Source: an uncultured Verrucomicrobiota bacterium | Lineage (GTDB): Bacteria > Verrucomicrobiota > Verrucomicrobiia > Opitutales > Opitutaceae | DNA: 64,000 bases | Assembly: GCA_903960515.1 (NCBI GenBank) | Contig: CAJCBL010000171.1 | Span: 1 to 64,000, forward strand | Reading direction: 5' to 3' | Shown: positions 32,901 to 40,470 of the stretch, in pieces | Layout: each line of letters begins with the position of its first letter | How positions within the stretch are numbered: position 1 is the stretch's first letter | Made by a program: the position numbers and the translations under genes | The notes under the pieces: generated by a model | Databases searched by the model: none | What the model was told of the DNA's origin: nothing | What the model saw: only the letters and a program-made list of their open reading frames with translations

Positions 32901-33592
32901 TCGCGGTGGAGACGGAGCCTTTCCGCAACTGGCTGCTCGACGTCGCTGTCCGCGGGCCGCACGGCCTGCGATTGCACACCGCCGTGCTCACCGGCTTCGC
33001 GACCCCGAGCTTCCAGCTCGAGGGCACGCTCGGTGAGCCGCGCGCCGTAGGCGAGCTCACTCTCGACTCCGGGAAGATTCTCTTCCCGTTCGCCGCTTTT
33101 CAGGCGCAACTCGCGGTGGTGCGGCTGTCGAAGGCGGATCCTTTCCACCCGCAACTGAGGCTCAACGCCACCGCCCGCCGTTACGGATACGACCTGCGGC
33201 TCGAAGGTCGCGGGCCGGCGGAGCAACCGATCCTTACGCTTTCCTCGAACCCGGCGCTAACGGCCGAGCAGGTTTTGCTCCTGGTGATGGCTGGCCAGGC
33301 CCCGAGCTCCTCGGCGGGCACACCGGCGGGCAACAGTGACCGCAAGCGGCTTACGGTGCTCGGAGCGTATTTGGGCCGCGGACTCTTCCGCGACCTGGGA
33401 GGCGACGATCCGGACCGGCTCACCATCACCTCCGGCGAGCAGGTGACGCAATCGGGCGGCGAGACGTATCTGGTTGAATACCTGCTCGGGAAGCGCTGGT
33501 CGCTCGTCGGCGAGTATGATGAGTTCGACGACTATAACGTCGGGTTGAAATGGCGGGTCTATTCGGAGGGTACAACCGATGATTCGAAATAG
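29933..33592 (+). CDS. tamB: TamB-like translocation and assembly module protein
   Basis: A 1219-residue envelope protein. One N-terminal hydrophobic segment (LLALLVAGALMLTLVPWWL) anchors it in the inner membrane, followed by a very long beta-rich periplasmic region and the conserved C-terminal TamB domain (ILFPFAAFQAQLAVVRLSKADPF to the end, including LLGKRWSLVGEYDEFDDYNV). TamB proteins bridge inner and outer membranes for outer-membrane protein insertion or lipid transport. It overlaps tamA by 14 bp. Decayed copies of its codons ~105-285 lie at 36283-37065. Confidence 0.85.
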   Translation: MRRGLKILLALLVAGALMLTLVPWWLGLALHPLARSQGITFERYERVGYRRFRLHEVRRQDPGVVATAESLEIDTPLLWAWRTCRDSLTTVAVDHWKVEIADSGAPPPTIPSASASVAGVHAIVSRTFASLARWVPQAALLHGELRIAGLAPITIAQIDLQRGVLTARGICVGGREVSLSVKRIAGDVLDLRARSPGDEAALDLAWAGAQLHGSGTWHGQPLRLQARFSDGSWLPVDAEVVAENWSLPAARARMDDHYGQLAGGAKLVWHEAKFDLSGEWHAAPKEGSNAPPMQARLAAHGDRSTVTITTFEVSAPFAEAKLSAPVTLGFAGPLQAPPARLTLHVDLAKQSWLDASGAVDGSVEVRAVASASSEAFQLACDGLRVAGFQFHRVVAQGVLQWPHLDLEKLEVALDEQSHFTARGGADLALRTLAEVTLSGTFSPAWFQRWLPADVRWETAEVAATLSGPLAALLHQGSIKIGQVRYPPLKSLDAALVWRGRSDGVEDFNATFTAGESTLRILGAASSCGAQVREFQFQQDGADVLKLAAPATIAWAPEWRIADLRLDGAGGHLAVAAASEGAELSFKAEAANIESTWARDWIVTTGPAWTVKSLSAEGRTEEGNLRFSLDLAGQVALEPSAAQVALVARGDAGGVELTKLEIRDDTGLLAQAHGRVPLSWSARRSPSLQLNVEGALNFDAETQPDSSLWAALAAPFGITLAAPKARLRIEGTPAKPTGALELDVQRLAIAAPAHQTWLPALDNITVRAHADRSRLVIDSLSAAVEGQALRASAQSPMDTKRWVQLVRSPESFDWSQAEAEVAIPGADLRPVSEGRPQFPLAQGRLQVAVKLARGINLSGSLKLTDATTRPIPSVGVLQNLTVDLELKGRSVEVRSASAQLGGETATLSGSADLSAPAAPRLELKLAGKNLPLVRRAGLLIRSDLSLAVATGAGGETRITGTVNLHDSLVLADLRQLLPTGVRAAEHAPPYFAVETEPFRNWLLDVAVRGPHGLRLHTAVLTGFATPSFQLEGTLGEPRAVGELTLDSGKILFPFAAFQAQLAVVRLSKADPFHPQLRLNATARRYGYDLRLEGRGPAEQPILTLSSNPALTAEQVLLLVMAGQAPSSSAGTPAGNSDRKRLTVLGAYLGRGLFRDLGGDDPDRLTITSGEQVTQSGGETYLVEYLLGKRWSLVGEYDEFDDYNVGLKWRVYSEGTTDDSK

Positions 33593-35690
33593 CGTTCCCT
33601 ATTTCTTGGGACGGTGCGCAGGGGCACTGCTCGTCCTGAGCCTGCTCGTCGCCGCGGCCCGCGCGGAGTCGCCGCCGCTTGAGGTGAGCGGGCTCGGCTG
33701 GTTGGGCAACCGCGGGGCGGTGCAAACGTTGAAACTCCTGCTCGGCTCGCAGAGGGCAGCCCCACTGGAAGCCGGCCCCATTGAGGATGCTGCGCTGATT
33801 CTCATTTGGCAGCTCAACGATGAGGGTTACCTCCAGCCCACGGTGACGGTGCGGGTGCGCCATGCCGATGGTGCGGAAACGGAGCATCCGCTCGACGCCG
33901 AGATGGGAACCCCTCTTCCGCGGCCGCTCGGCGCGGTGAGCGCGCGCCTGCAAATCGAGAAGGGGCCGCGTTTTGCGTATCGGGACATCGAGTTCACCGG
34001 CTTGGTGGCGGTTCCCGAAGCCGCGGCGCGGTCCTTTTTCGTCGGTGAATCGATGTTGGTGGCTCTCAACAACGAGCGCGCCTATTCGCCCAGTCGTCTT
34101 TCCCGCGGTCTGGGCAACCTGCGCGAGGAATTGCTCCAGCAGGGCTATGCAGACGCGACGGTCCAGGCGGCTGATCTGCAGCTCGATCGCGCCACGGGCG
34201 AAGTGCGGCTGCGGGTGGCGGTTCGTGAGGGGGCGCAGCGCCGTGTGGCAGCAGTGAATCTCGCGGCGTCCCCTGGGGCGCCGGTGCCTCCGGCGGAGCT
34301 CACCAAAGATCGTGTCGGAAAACCGTGGTCAATGCTATGGAACCAAGATTTGGAAACTGCGCTCCGCCGTTGGTACTTCCACCGCGGTTACCCCGATGTG
34401 CAGGTGTTCTTGAAGATGGAAAGCGCCCCGGCGGCCGAGGGCCTCGTGGCGGTGACGGTGGCTGCCGAGATCGCACCCGGGCCCCTGGTCCATCTCGGGG
34501 TGGTGCGTTTCGCCGGCAATGTGCACACCAAGGAAGCGCCGTTGCGCCGGCTGGTACGCGTGCCCAACGGCGGGTTGTTCGATCCGGTCAAGTTCGACTC
34601 TGGTCAGTCGCGGCTAGCGCGGCTGGGGACGTTTCGAACAGTCGGTTACAAGGACGATCCCGCCGAAGGCGAGACGCGCGATGTCGTTTACGAGGTGGTC
34701 GAGGGCCGGCGCCAGGAGGTAAACCTGCTTGCCGGTTATGGTTCGTACGAGCAATTGCGCGGCGGGATCGAGTGGCGGCATTTCAATCTCTGGGGCTTGG
34801 CGCACACCGACAGCTTGCAGGTCGTCGAGTCGATGAAGAGCTCGCGTGGTACCTACACCTACACCGTGCCCGAGCTGTTCGGCAGCACGCTCGACGGCAG
34901 CGTGCGCCTCTTCGGGCTGCACAGGGAAGACCTCTCTTTCACGCGTGACGAGTTTGGGGTGAACGCCTCGGTGCAATGGCCGTGGCGTGCGCGGCATGCG
35001 CAACTCACGACAGGATACACGTTGCAGCGACTCAGCATCACACACAACGATCTCGCCACCGAGGCGACCGACCTCGACCGGGTGAATGCCACGAGCCTCA
35101 ACTTCGGAATCGTGCAGGATCGGCGCGATGATCCGCTCTCCCCTCATCGTGGCACCAAACTTTTCGCACAGGTTGATCTGGCCAGTCGCCGGCTCGGTGG
35201 CGATGTCGACTACCAGCAACTGCGCATCGGCGGTTCGTACCATACGAGCTGGGGTCACGGGCGTTGGCTGCATCTGGGGCTGGCGCACGGTGTCGTGCTC
35301 ACGCTGGGAGCAAACGACGACCGGCACCTGCCGGTGAATGTGCTGTATTTCCCCGGGGGTGATGGCTCGATTCGCGGATACAACGCCGGCGAGGCAGCGC
35401 CGCGGGTTGCGAACGGTCAGTTCGTGGGCGCGAAGAGTTATGTGCTATTGAACGTCGAGCTGGAACAGGCGCTGACGTCGCGCTGGTCGGTGGTCGTATT
35501 CGGAGACGCGCTCGGCATCGCAGCGCGCATCGCGGACTATCCGTTTTCCGAGGAGCTCTACTCTGTGGGGGGCGGGGTGCGGTACCGCACGCCGATCGGG
35601 CCGGTGCGGCTCGAATACGGGCACAACCTCAATCCCCGCCTGCTCGATCCCAGCGGCACGCTGCAGATCTCGATCGGCGTGCCGTTTTAG
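33579..35690 (+). CDS. tamA: TamA/BamA-family outer membrane assembly protein
   Basis: A 703-residue Omp85-family protein: signal peptide (LLVLSLLVAAARA), several POTRA-like periplasmic repeats (about 35-390, e.g. VHLGVVRFAGNVHTKEAPLRR), then a C-terminal 16-strand barrel. The conserved loop motif GGDGSIRGY and a terminal phenylalanine (SIGVPF) mark the barrel. It partners TamB, encoded immediately upstream with a 14-bp overlap. Confidence 0.85.
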   Translation: MIRNSVPYFLGRCAGALLVLSLLVAAARAESPPLEVSGLGWLGNRGAVQTLKLLLGSQRAAPLEAGPIEDAALILIWQLNDEGYLQPTVTVRVRHADGAETEHPLDAEMGTPLPRPLGAVSARLQIEKGPRFAYRDIEFTGLVAVPEAAARSFFVGESMLVALNNERAYSPSRLSRGLGNLREELLQQGYADATVQAADLQLDRATGEVRLRVAVREGAQRRVAAVNLAASPGAPVPPAELTKDRVGKPWSMLWNQDLETALRRWYFHRGYPDVQVFLKMESAPAAEGLVAVTVAAEIAPGPLVHLGVVRFAGNVHTKEAPLRRLVRVPNGGLFDPVKFDSGQSRLARLGTFRTVGYKDDPAEGETRDVVYEVVEGRRQEVNLLAGYGSYEQLRGGIEWRHFNLWGLAHTDSLQVVESMKSSRGTYTYTVPELFGSTLDGSVRLFGLHREDLSFTRDEFGVNASVQWPWRARHAQLTTGYTLQRLSITHNDLATEATDLDRVNATSLNFGIVQDRRDDPLSPHRGTKLFAQVDLASRRLGGDVDYQQLRIGGSYHTSWGHGRWLHLGLAHGVVLTLGANDDRHLPVNVLYFPGGDGSIRGYNAGEAAPRVANGQFVGAKSYVLLNVELEQALTSRWSVVVFGDALGIAARIADYPFSEELYSVGGGVRYRTPIGPVRLEYGHNLNPRLLDPSGTLQISIGVPF

Positions 35691-35892
35691 GCTGGGCCGT
35701 AGCACCAACCCTGAGAGGCGCGCTGCGCGGGGCATTCCCCTGTGCGTCGCTCGTGCGGCTGGCCGGCGGGCAGAGGGAAGAGAACCCAGCTCGGGCGGAG
35801 CGTGGCCCTCCACGAGAAAAGGCCGCGCAGCGCGGAGGGACAGCCGCTCGGGGAGCCGTTTGGCTCGGCGCTATTCGCCCAGGGCTTCACTT

Positions 35893-36165
35893 TCGCCGCA
35901 AAGGGAGAACCGCTTCGACGAGATGTATTCGATCGTTGAAATCCCTGATCTGGCCTCATTCGAGTCGGTCTTCCGCATCAACCGGTTGTTCAGGTTGCTC
36001 GAAGAGAACGGTCGGCCCGCCGGCTACCAAAACGCCGACCGACTGCACGAGAGTGCCCGAGCCGATCATGCTGCGCCGCCCCAAGGCCGAGTCCGAAACC
36101 GAGCTGCCAGCGCGCACAGAGCAGGTGCGTATCGTGCCGATCACGCCAGCCCAGCGCGAGGGCTG
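35893..36165 (+). pseudogene. Frameshifted SNF2-helicase remnant
   Basis: Two frames together encode a piece of the SNF2 core: ENRFDEMYSIVEI and FRLLEENGRPAGYQNADRLH in one frame, then, after a shift near 36050, EPIMLRRPKAESETELPART in another. The order matches the region after motif III of RapA/HepA-like SNF2 proteins (NRLEELYSIV ... RLxPVMLRRxKxEVExxLP). It is not a copy of the two SWIM/SNF2 genes, so it is a remnant of a third helicase. The rest of the gene is gone. Confidence 0.65.
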
Positions 36166-36265
36166 TGTTGGCCATGAGCACTGCGGCCCGCAGCTCGCAG
36201 CCAAGGCGCAGCGTCGTCCGCCGCTCCCGGTCGAACCAGACCGTCTCATGCGCGGGCCGCTCTCT

Positions 36266-36284
36266 AGGGACAGGTCATTTCCGG
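36266..36284 (-). repeat. GGGACAGGT-type motif
   Basis: agggacaggtcatttccgg, opposite in orientation to the copies at 3522-4854. It directly precedes the decayed tamB fragment; an identical copy lies at 36902-36920. Confidence 0.6.
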
Positions 36285-36815
36285 CCCCCCACCGACTGCT
36301 CCGTCCGTCTCCGTGGGTGTGGAGGGTTTCGACGCGCTCGTGAATGCACGTTTTGCGAGGCTGTCCTTCTGGGTATCGAAGGCGGCGTTGCGCCACGGCG
36401 ATCTGCGTGTCGAGGGATTGGGGCCGATCCCCATTTGCCGAGGCCCACCTGCAACGGGGTGTCGTGGCCTCGTGAGGTATCCGCAATGATGGGCACGGCG
36501 TAGAGTCCGTGGCCAGGCGCATGGCTGGCGGGTGGGATCGGCGTCTCTGCCCGCGTCCCGAGCGACAAGGCCCAACTCAAGCTCGCCTGGTCCAGTGCCC
36601 AGTTTGACGGCTGGGGCACCAGGCACGGGCAACCGCTACGGCTTCCGGAGCGCTTTGCCGATCGTGGTGGAATCCTGGCAGATGCCGAGCTTGTCACCGA
36701 ACATTGGAACCTGCCGGCTGGCAGGCGCGGATGGGCGCTCTCTATGGCCAACTCACCTGCGGTGCGAGGTTCGTCTGGCACGGGGCGACAGTCGATTTCT
36801 CCGGCGAGTTGCGCG
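36283..36815 (+). pseudogene. Decayed tamB fragment A
   Basis: Collinear with tamB 30247-30783 but with many substitutions, indels and stops; examples are gcggcgttgcgccacggcga for gcggcgttgctccacggcga, and ggcacgggcaaccgctacgg for ggcacgggcaaccgctgcgg. It has no open frame along its length. It ends at ggcgagttgcgcgccgcac, then switches to unrelated sequence leading into palindrome 1. Confidence 0.75.
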
Positions 36816-36838
36816 CCGCACAGCTGCTGCTCTTTCGA

Positions 36839-36870
36839 CCGTATAGACTGACGACCGCCAGTTTATATGG
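36839..36870. repeat. 32-bp palindrome, copy 1
   Basis: Arms ccgtatagactgacg and cgccagtttatatgg around a 2-bp centre. Same family as the copies at 37089, 38281, 38691 and 39104. Confidence 0.8.
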
Positions 36871-36901
36871 ACGGACTCGGCGCGAAGAAGGGGAGCCTAG
36901 T

Positions 36902-36920
36902 AGGGACAGGTCATTTCCGG
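36902..36920 (-). repeat. GGGACAGGT-type motif
   Basis: agggacaggtcatttccgg, identical to 36266-36284, lying between palindrome 1 and decayed tamB fragment B. Confidence 0.6.
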
Positions 36921-36934
36921 ACCCCAGCGGACAC

Positions 36935-37065
36935 CGAATTGATCGCCGAGAACTGGATCCTGCCGGCGGCGCGTGCGCGGATGGATGATCACTGAGGCCA
37001 ACTGCCGGGCTGCGCGAAAATTGGTTGGCAAGATGCGAATTTCGATTTCTCCGGCGAGTTGCGCG
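36935..37065 (+). pseudogene. Decayed tamB fragment B
   Basis: Corresponds to tamB 30640-30783 (gcgcggatggatgatcac matches tamB better than fragment A does). It ends at exactly the same breakpoint as fragment A and is followed by the same sequence up to palindrome 2, so A and B derive from a tandem duplication of about 250 bp. Confidence 0.75.
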
Positions 37066-37088
37066 CCGCACAGTTGCTGCTCTTTCGA

Positions 37089-37120
37089 CCGTATAGACTG
37101 ACGACCGTCAGTCTATACGG
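37089..37120. repeat. 32-bp palindrome, copy 2 (perfect)
   Basis: Perfect inverted repeat: ccgtatagactgacg, centre ac, cgtcagtctatacgg. Confidence 0.85.
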
Positions 37121-37476
37121 ACGGACTCGGCGAGAAGAAGGGGAGCCCTCAGGACCGTATTTGCCCTGAGTCCTGAGGCGCTGGCTTTACGCCAGGCATC
37201 TGCGCGGTGAACCTTTGGTTGGGCGTCCAGCGCATGGTGACGAATGGCAGATCGACGGTGACGATCAGGGGATCTCGCTCGCGGCTGATCCCACCTCCGG
37301 TGGGTGGGCTTCTGTTCACTCGATGTTCAGCTCTCGGCTGCATCATTACGGCTGATCAGCCTTCGGAAAATCGGGCGTAGTGCCTGTTTCGGCCCCATGG
37401 AACTGCGCATCGCTGATGCCTGAATATGTAACCGCAGGACGGGAACAGAGTTCGCAATACGGCGAGGCGACGACGG

Positions 37477-38257
37477 TCATTCGAGATTGTGGGGCCACGC
37501 CCGGCGGAGCATCGAGCGGCGGAGGGCGTGCACCTCCCTGCCGAGGTAGCCGTTGGGCAGCAGTGGGCTCGGCAGGAGCGGATCAAGGGCAAGCGCTCGT
37601 ATCCAGGCATCTCGCTCCTTTAGGAGCCACGTGCGCCAACGATGGGCCGGGTCGGAGTCAGCCGGAGGATGCCCCAGGATGCCCCAGGATGCCGAGGCAT
37701 TCACGATGCGCTTCGTCCAAGCGAGCGAAGTCCCACGCACCGGCGACGATCGCGGCGTCGGTTTCGCCGGCGGAGGGGCGGCCATCGAAGAAGAGCAAGG
37801 ATTCGGGATTGGCAGTTATGGACCGGATGGAAGAGCGTAGTTGCTCGAGTGGGTCGGGTGAAATCCAGACGCTGCCCTGCAAATACCCGAGCTTTGCATG
37901 GCGTAGTGCGGCCCGCAGGCGGGTGCGCACGGGGCGATCGTGTTCAGCGATGTCGAACAGCACCATCCTCCAGTGTCCGTCCCACTGGCGAGCCCAGCGC
38001 TGCTCGGGAGCGAATTCGCCGCGCGCGAGGGTGAACCCTACCTCGGTGAGGCGCACCACTCGGGGATCGGTTGGTTCGGGCAAGGTGATAACCCCACGGG
38101 CTGCGAGACGGCGCAGTTTGCGGTCGAGGGGCTCATTGTCATAGCTGCGGGTGAGGTTGGCGCGCGTTGGGCGGGCGAGAGTTGCCGCCGTTTCTCCGAT
38201 CGCCTCGGCGAGGCACTCGAGGAAGATCAAGGTCTCGGGGCGGAGGTTCTTTGGCAT
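37477..38257 (-). pseudogene. PaaX-like (Cas2-fold) regulator, frameshifted
   Basis: The intact frame from the ATG at 38257 gives 199 residues: a winged-helix N-terminal half (LDRKLRRLAARGVITL) and a Cas2-like ferredoxin domain (WRMVLFDIAEHDRPVRTRLRAALRHAKLGYLQGSVWISP), as in PaaX-family repressors. It ends early because catcctgggg is present twice in tandem around 37671-37692. Removing one 10-bp unit restores a ~256-residue protein ending ALRRSMLRRAWPHNLE. Palindrome 3 lies 23 bp upstream of the start and could be its operator. The target genes are unknown. Confidence 0.7.
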
Positions 38258-38280
38258 GGCTGGGCGGGGTGAAGTTCCAA

Positions 38281-38312
38281 CCGTATAAACTGACGGCCGT
38301 CAGCATGTACGA
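38281..38312. repeat. 32-bp palindrome, copy 3
   Basis: Arms ccgtataaactgacg and cgtcagcatgtacga, centre gc; 11 of 15 pairs hold. It lies just upstream of the PaaX-like gene. Confidence 0.75.
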
Positions 38313-38722
38313 TTGGAGCCAATTGGCGAGAGCCCGACATGATTCGGAGGGGCGTGCGAGGCCCCGGGTAGGGACGGTGATGATGCACAAGGGCTCGGAT
38401 CCGCAGACCAACCCTGCAACGCGGCTGCGATGCGTAGCTCTATCGTGGTGCCGCTCGGACCCCGGAGTCAGCGCGTGCAATATTGCCCCGGCAATGAGTG
38501 CTGATTGCGCCGGCGACTCGGCCTTCAGACGTGAGGGCCGCCAGACGGCCAGATGCCGGTGGCCAACGCTTCGCGTCGGCGGGGGCATCGTGGCCGTAGT
38601 TATGGGCATCGTACCTGAACGGCGTGTTGCGTTCGCTCCTGGCGGATGGTTCGGGTGTAACGTATCACTGGGGCCAGGGCGCGTGACGGACCGCATAGAC
38701 TGACGGTCGTCGGTTTATCCGG
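38313..38722. repeat. 410-bp tandem unit 1
   Basis: The segment from palindrome 3 to palindrome 4, similar along its length to 38723-39135. The best-conserved part is 38556-38675 (matching 38966-39088), with five substitutions and one 3-bp indel. See findings for a possible minus-strand reading frame starting at 38696. Confidence 0.75.
38691..38722. repeat. 32-bp palindrome, copy 4
   Basis: Arms ccgcatagactgacg and cgtcggtttatccgg, centre gt; 12 of 15 pairs hold. Confidence 0.75.
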
Positions 38723-39135
38723 CCTGGGGAAATTGCAGAAAAGCTCGACCTGACATGTCCGGGGTGTTCGGGGCCTCGGATCGGTCCGGTGATAGGCACA
38801 GGGGCCCGGATCAGCAGACCAACCCTGCAATGCGGCAGTGATGCGTAGTTATATCGTGGTGGCGCTCGGATCCCGGATTCAGCGGGCGAATTGTCGCCCA
38901 GTGACTGAGGGCTGATTGCGCGGGCAACACGAACTTATCGCATGAGGGACAAGGACGCCCAGAGACCGGTGGCCAACGCTTCGCGTCGGCGGGGGCATCG
39001 TGGCCGTAGTTATGGGCATCGTACCTGAACGGCGCGTTGCGTTCGCGCCTAGTGGTGGATGGTTCGGGTGTAGCGTGTCACTGGGGCCGTATTGCGTGAC
39101 AAACCGCATAAACTGACGGTCGTCAGTCTATGCGG
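38723..39135. repeat. 413-bp tandem unit 2
   Basis: Second unit of the tandem pair, ending at palindrome 5. On the minus strand an open frame of 76 codons starts at 39109 at the palindrome edge, at the same place as in unit 1. Confidence 0.75.
39104..39135. repeat. 32-bp palindrome, copy 5
   Basis: Arms ccgcataaactgacg and cgtcagtctatgcgg, centre gt; 14 of 15 pairs hold. Confidence 0.8.
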
Positions 39136-40470
39136 TAGAGGGAGGGGGGAGCAGCGAGCAGGGCGCGCTTCTTGCCGGAGGATGGGGCTCCACGGAGGAA
39201 TGGCGGACAGGTATTCGGAGTGAAGCGGCTAACACATTCCAGAAGAACGGCTAAAGATGGAAGTCGAGGTTTAGAACACCCGATGCCCGCTTCGCCGCTG
39301 CGATTTTCCGGTTGGCTGCTTCCGCTGAGCTGGAAGTTATCGGGCCACTACCTTCTGTGAAAACCCCGATGGATTGATTCGTGTGTACGACTCAACGGGC
39401 TTGCCGACGATTTCAAGTGGCCAGATCTCGGTTACCGCAGAGGCAGACCGGAGAGCGGGAGGAATAGCATTGTCGCTCAACTTGCCGGGACAGTGGTTTA
39501 TACGCGGGGACTGGGGTGGGCTTGATAGACCAGTACACCGGGATACCCCACTTGGTATCGGAAAGGTGATTGATTGGGGGCGTTCCCGTAGCGGGCGATC
39601 GGCACACCGGGGGCCTGGTTGGCGGTGAGAGCGGCCCCTCACCCCAAAACGAGTGGGGAGGGCTCGCTGGACGAGGGGCCCGGAGTCAGCGCTGTGCCGG
39701 AAGCGGCCAGTTTGCGCTCCCGCGGGCACCTCCTTGGCGCTCCTTGCTGAGCGATCGCTCAGGAGGGGCGGTGCGAGCGCCGGGCGCGGCCGGCCAACGT
39801 GCTTCCAATCGGGAATACTCGATGGGCTTGGGTAGCGGATGGTATCAAGATTCTCGGCTCCGGTTGTCGATCTTGCCGAGTTTCCCCGGATTCAAACCAA
39901 GCTTGCGCGGTGTCGCCAAGTGGCATCGGGAAGTTGGTTGCTCCGGCGGGCGCCGGCCATTTGGCGCAGCTCGCAGCCCGTCGGGCTACGGCTGGTTTGT
40001 GCATAGCTCGCGATTTCCGGACCATCGAATCTTATCCAACCAAAATGGGAAAATGGGTTCTAGGGCCATTTCTGAGGTGTCATTTCCGGGAATTGCCGAA
40101 GTCCGACAGGCAGCTAGGCCGGAAGCTCAATTCGTATCGAGTCCGATGACTCAAGACTTGCTTGGGCTCGATTGATCCCGGCGGCTGGTGCGGCCAAGGT
40201 CACGGGATCAAGGGGGGCTTGGTTAAGGTCTCGTGGCGGGCAGTTGGCTTCCTCGATTGCCGCGGAGCGGAATACGGGGGGGGCGCGTCCATGCACGGAT
40301 TGGATTTCTGGGACGCCCGGATGGTGCCTGGGCTCCGACCTTCGGCGCTGTGGAGCCAAGAGGGCGGAAGTCCTTCGTGGGTAATCAATGCATTCGCACG
40401 CCCCGGATATTGGGCGACCAACCGGGCGACACGAGGATTGCGCACTCCTTGGGCCGAGTGCGGTAGCGCG
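39136..40470. other. 1.3-kb region without a recognisable gene
   Basis: Only short open frames without protein-like features on either strand. A ggacaggtattcgg word near 39202 resembles the GGGACAGGT motif. A short plus-strand frame near 39356-39560 (NPDGLIRVYDSTGLPTISS) might be a remnant of a secreted repeat protein, but this is weak. Probably decayed DNA. Confidence 0.4.

Noticed and set aside
36839..39135. The five palindromes as a CRISPR array
   Set aside because: Spacing is 220-1160 bp and irregular, segments contain genes and tandem copies, and no cas genes other than a Cas2-fold PaaX relative are present.
36839..39135. The palindromes as integron attC sites
   Set aside because: They lack the GTTRRRY core and the extrahelical-base layout, and no integron integrase is in the window. 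Only the looser idea of palindrome-bounded segments is kept.
39356..39560. Fragment of an RHS/YD-repeat protein
   Set aside because: Only one short YD-like phrase was seen, with no repeat periodicity.
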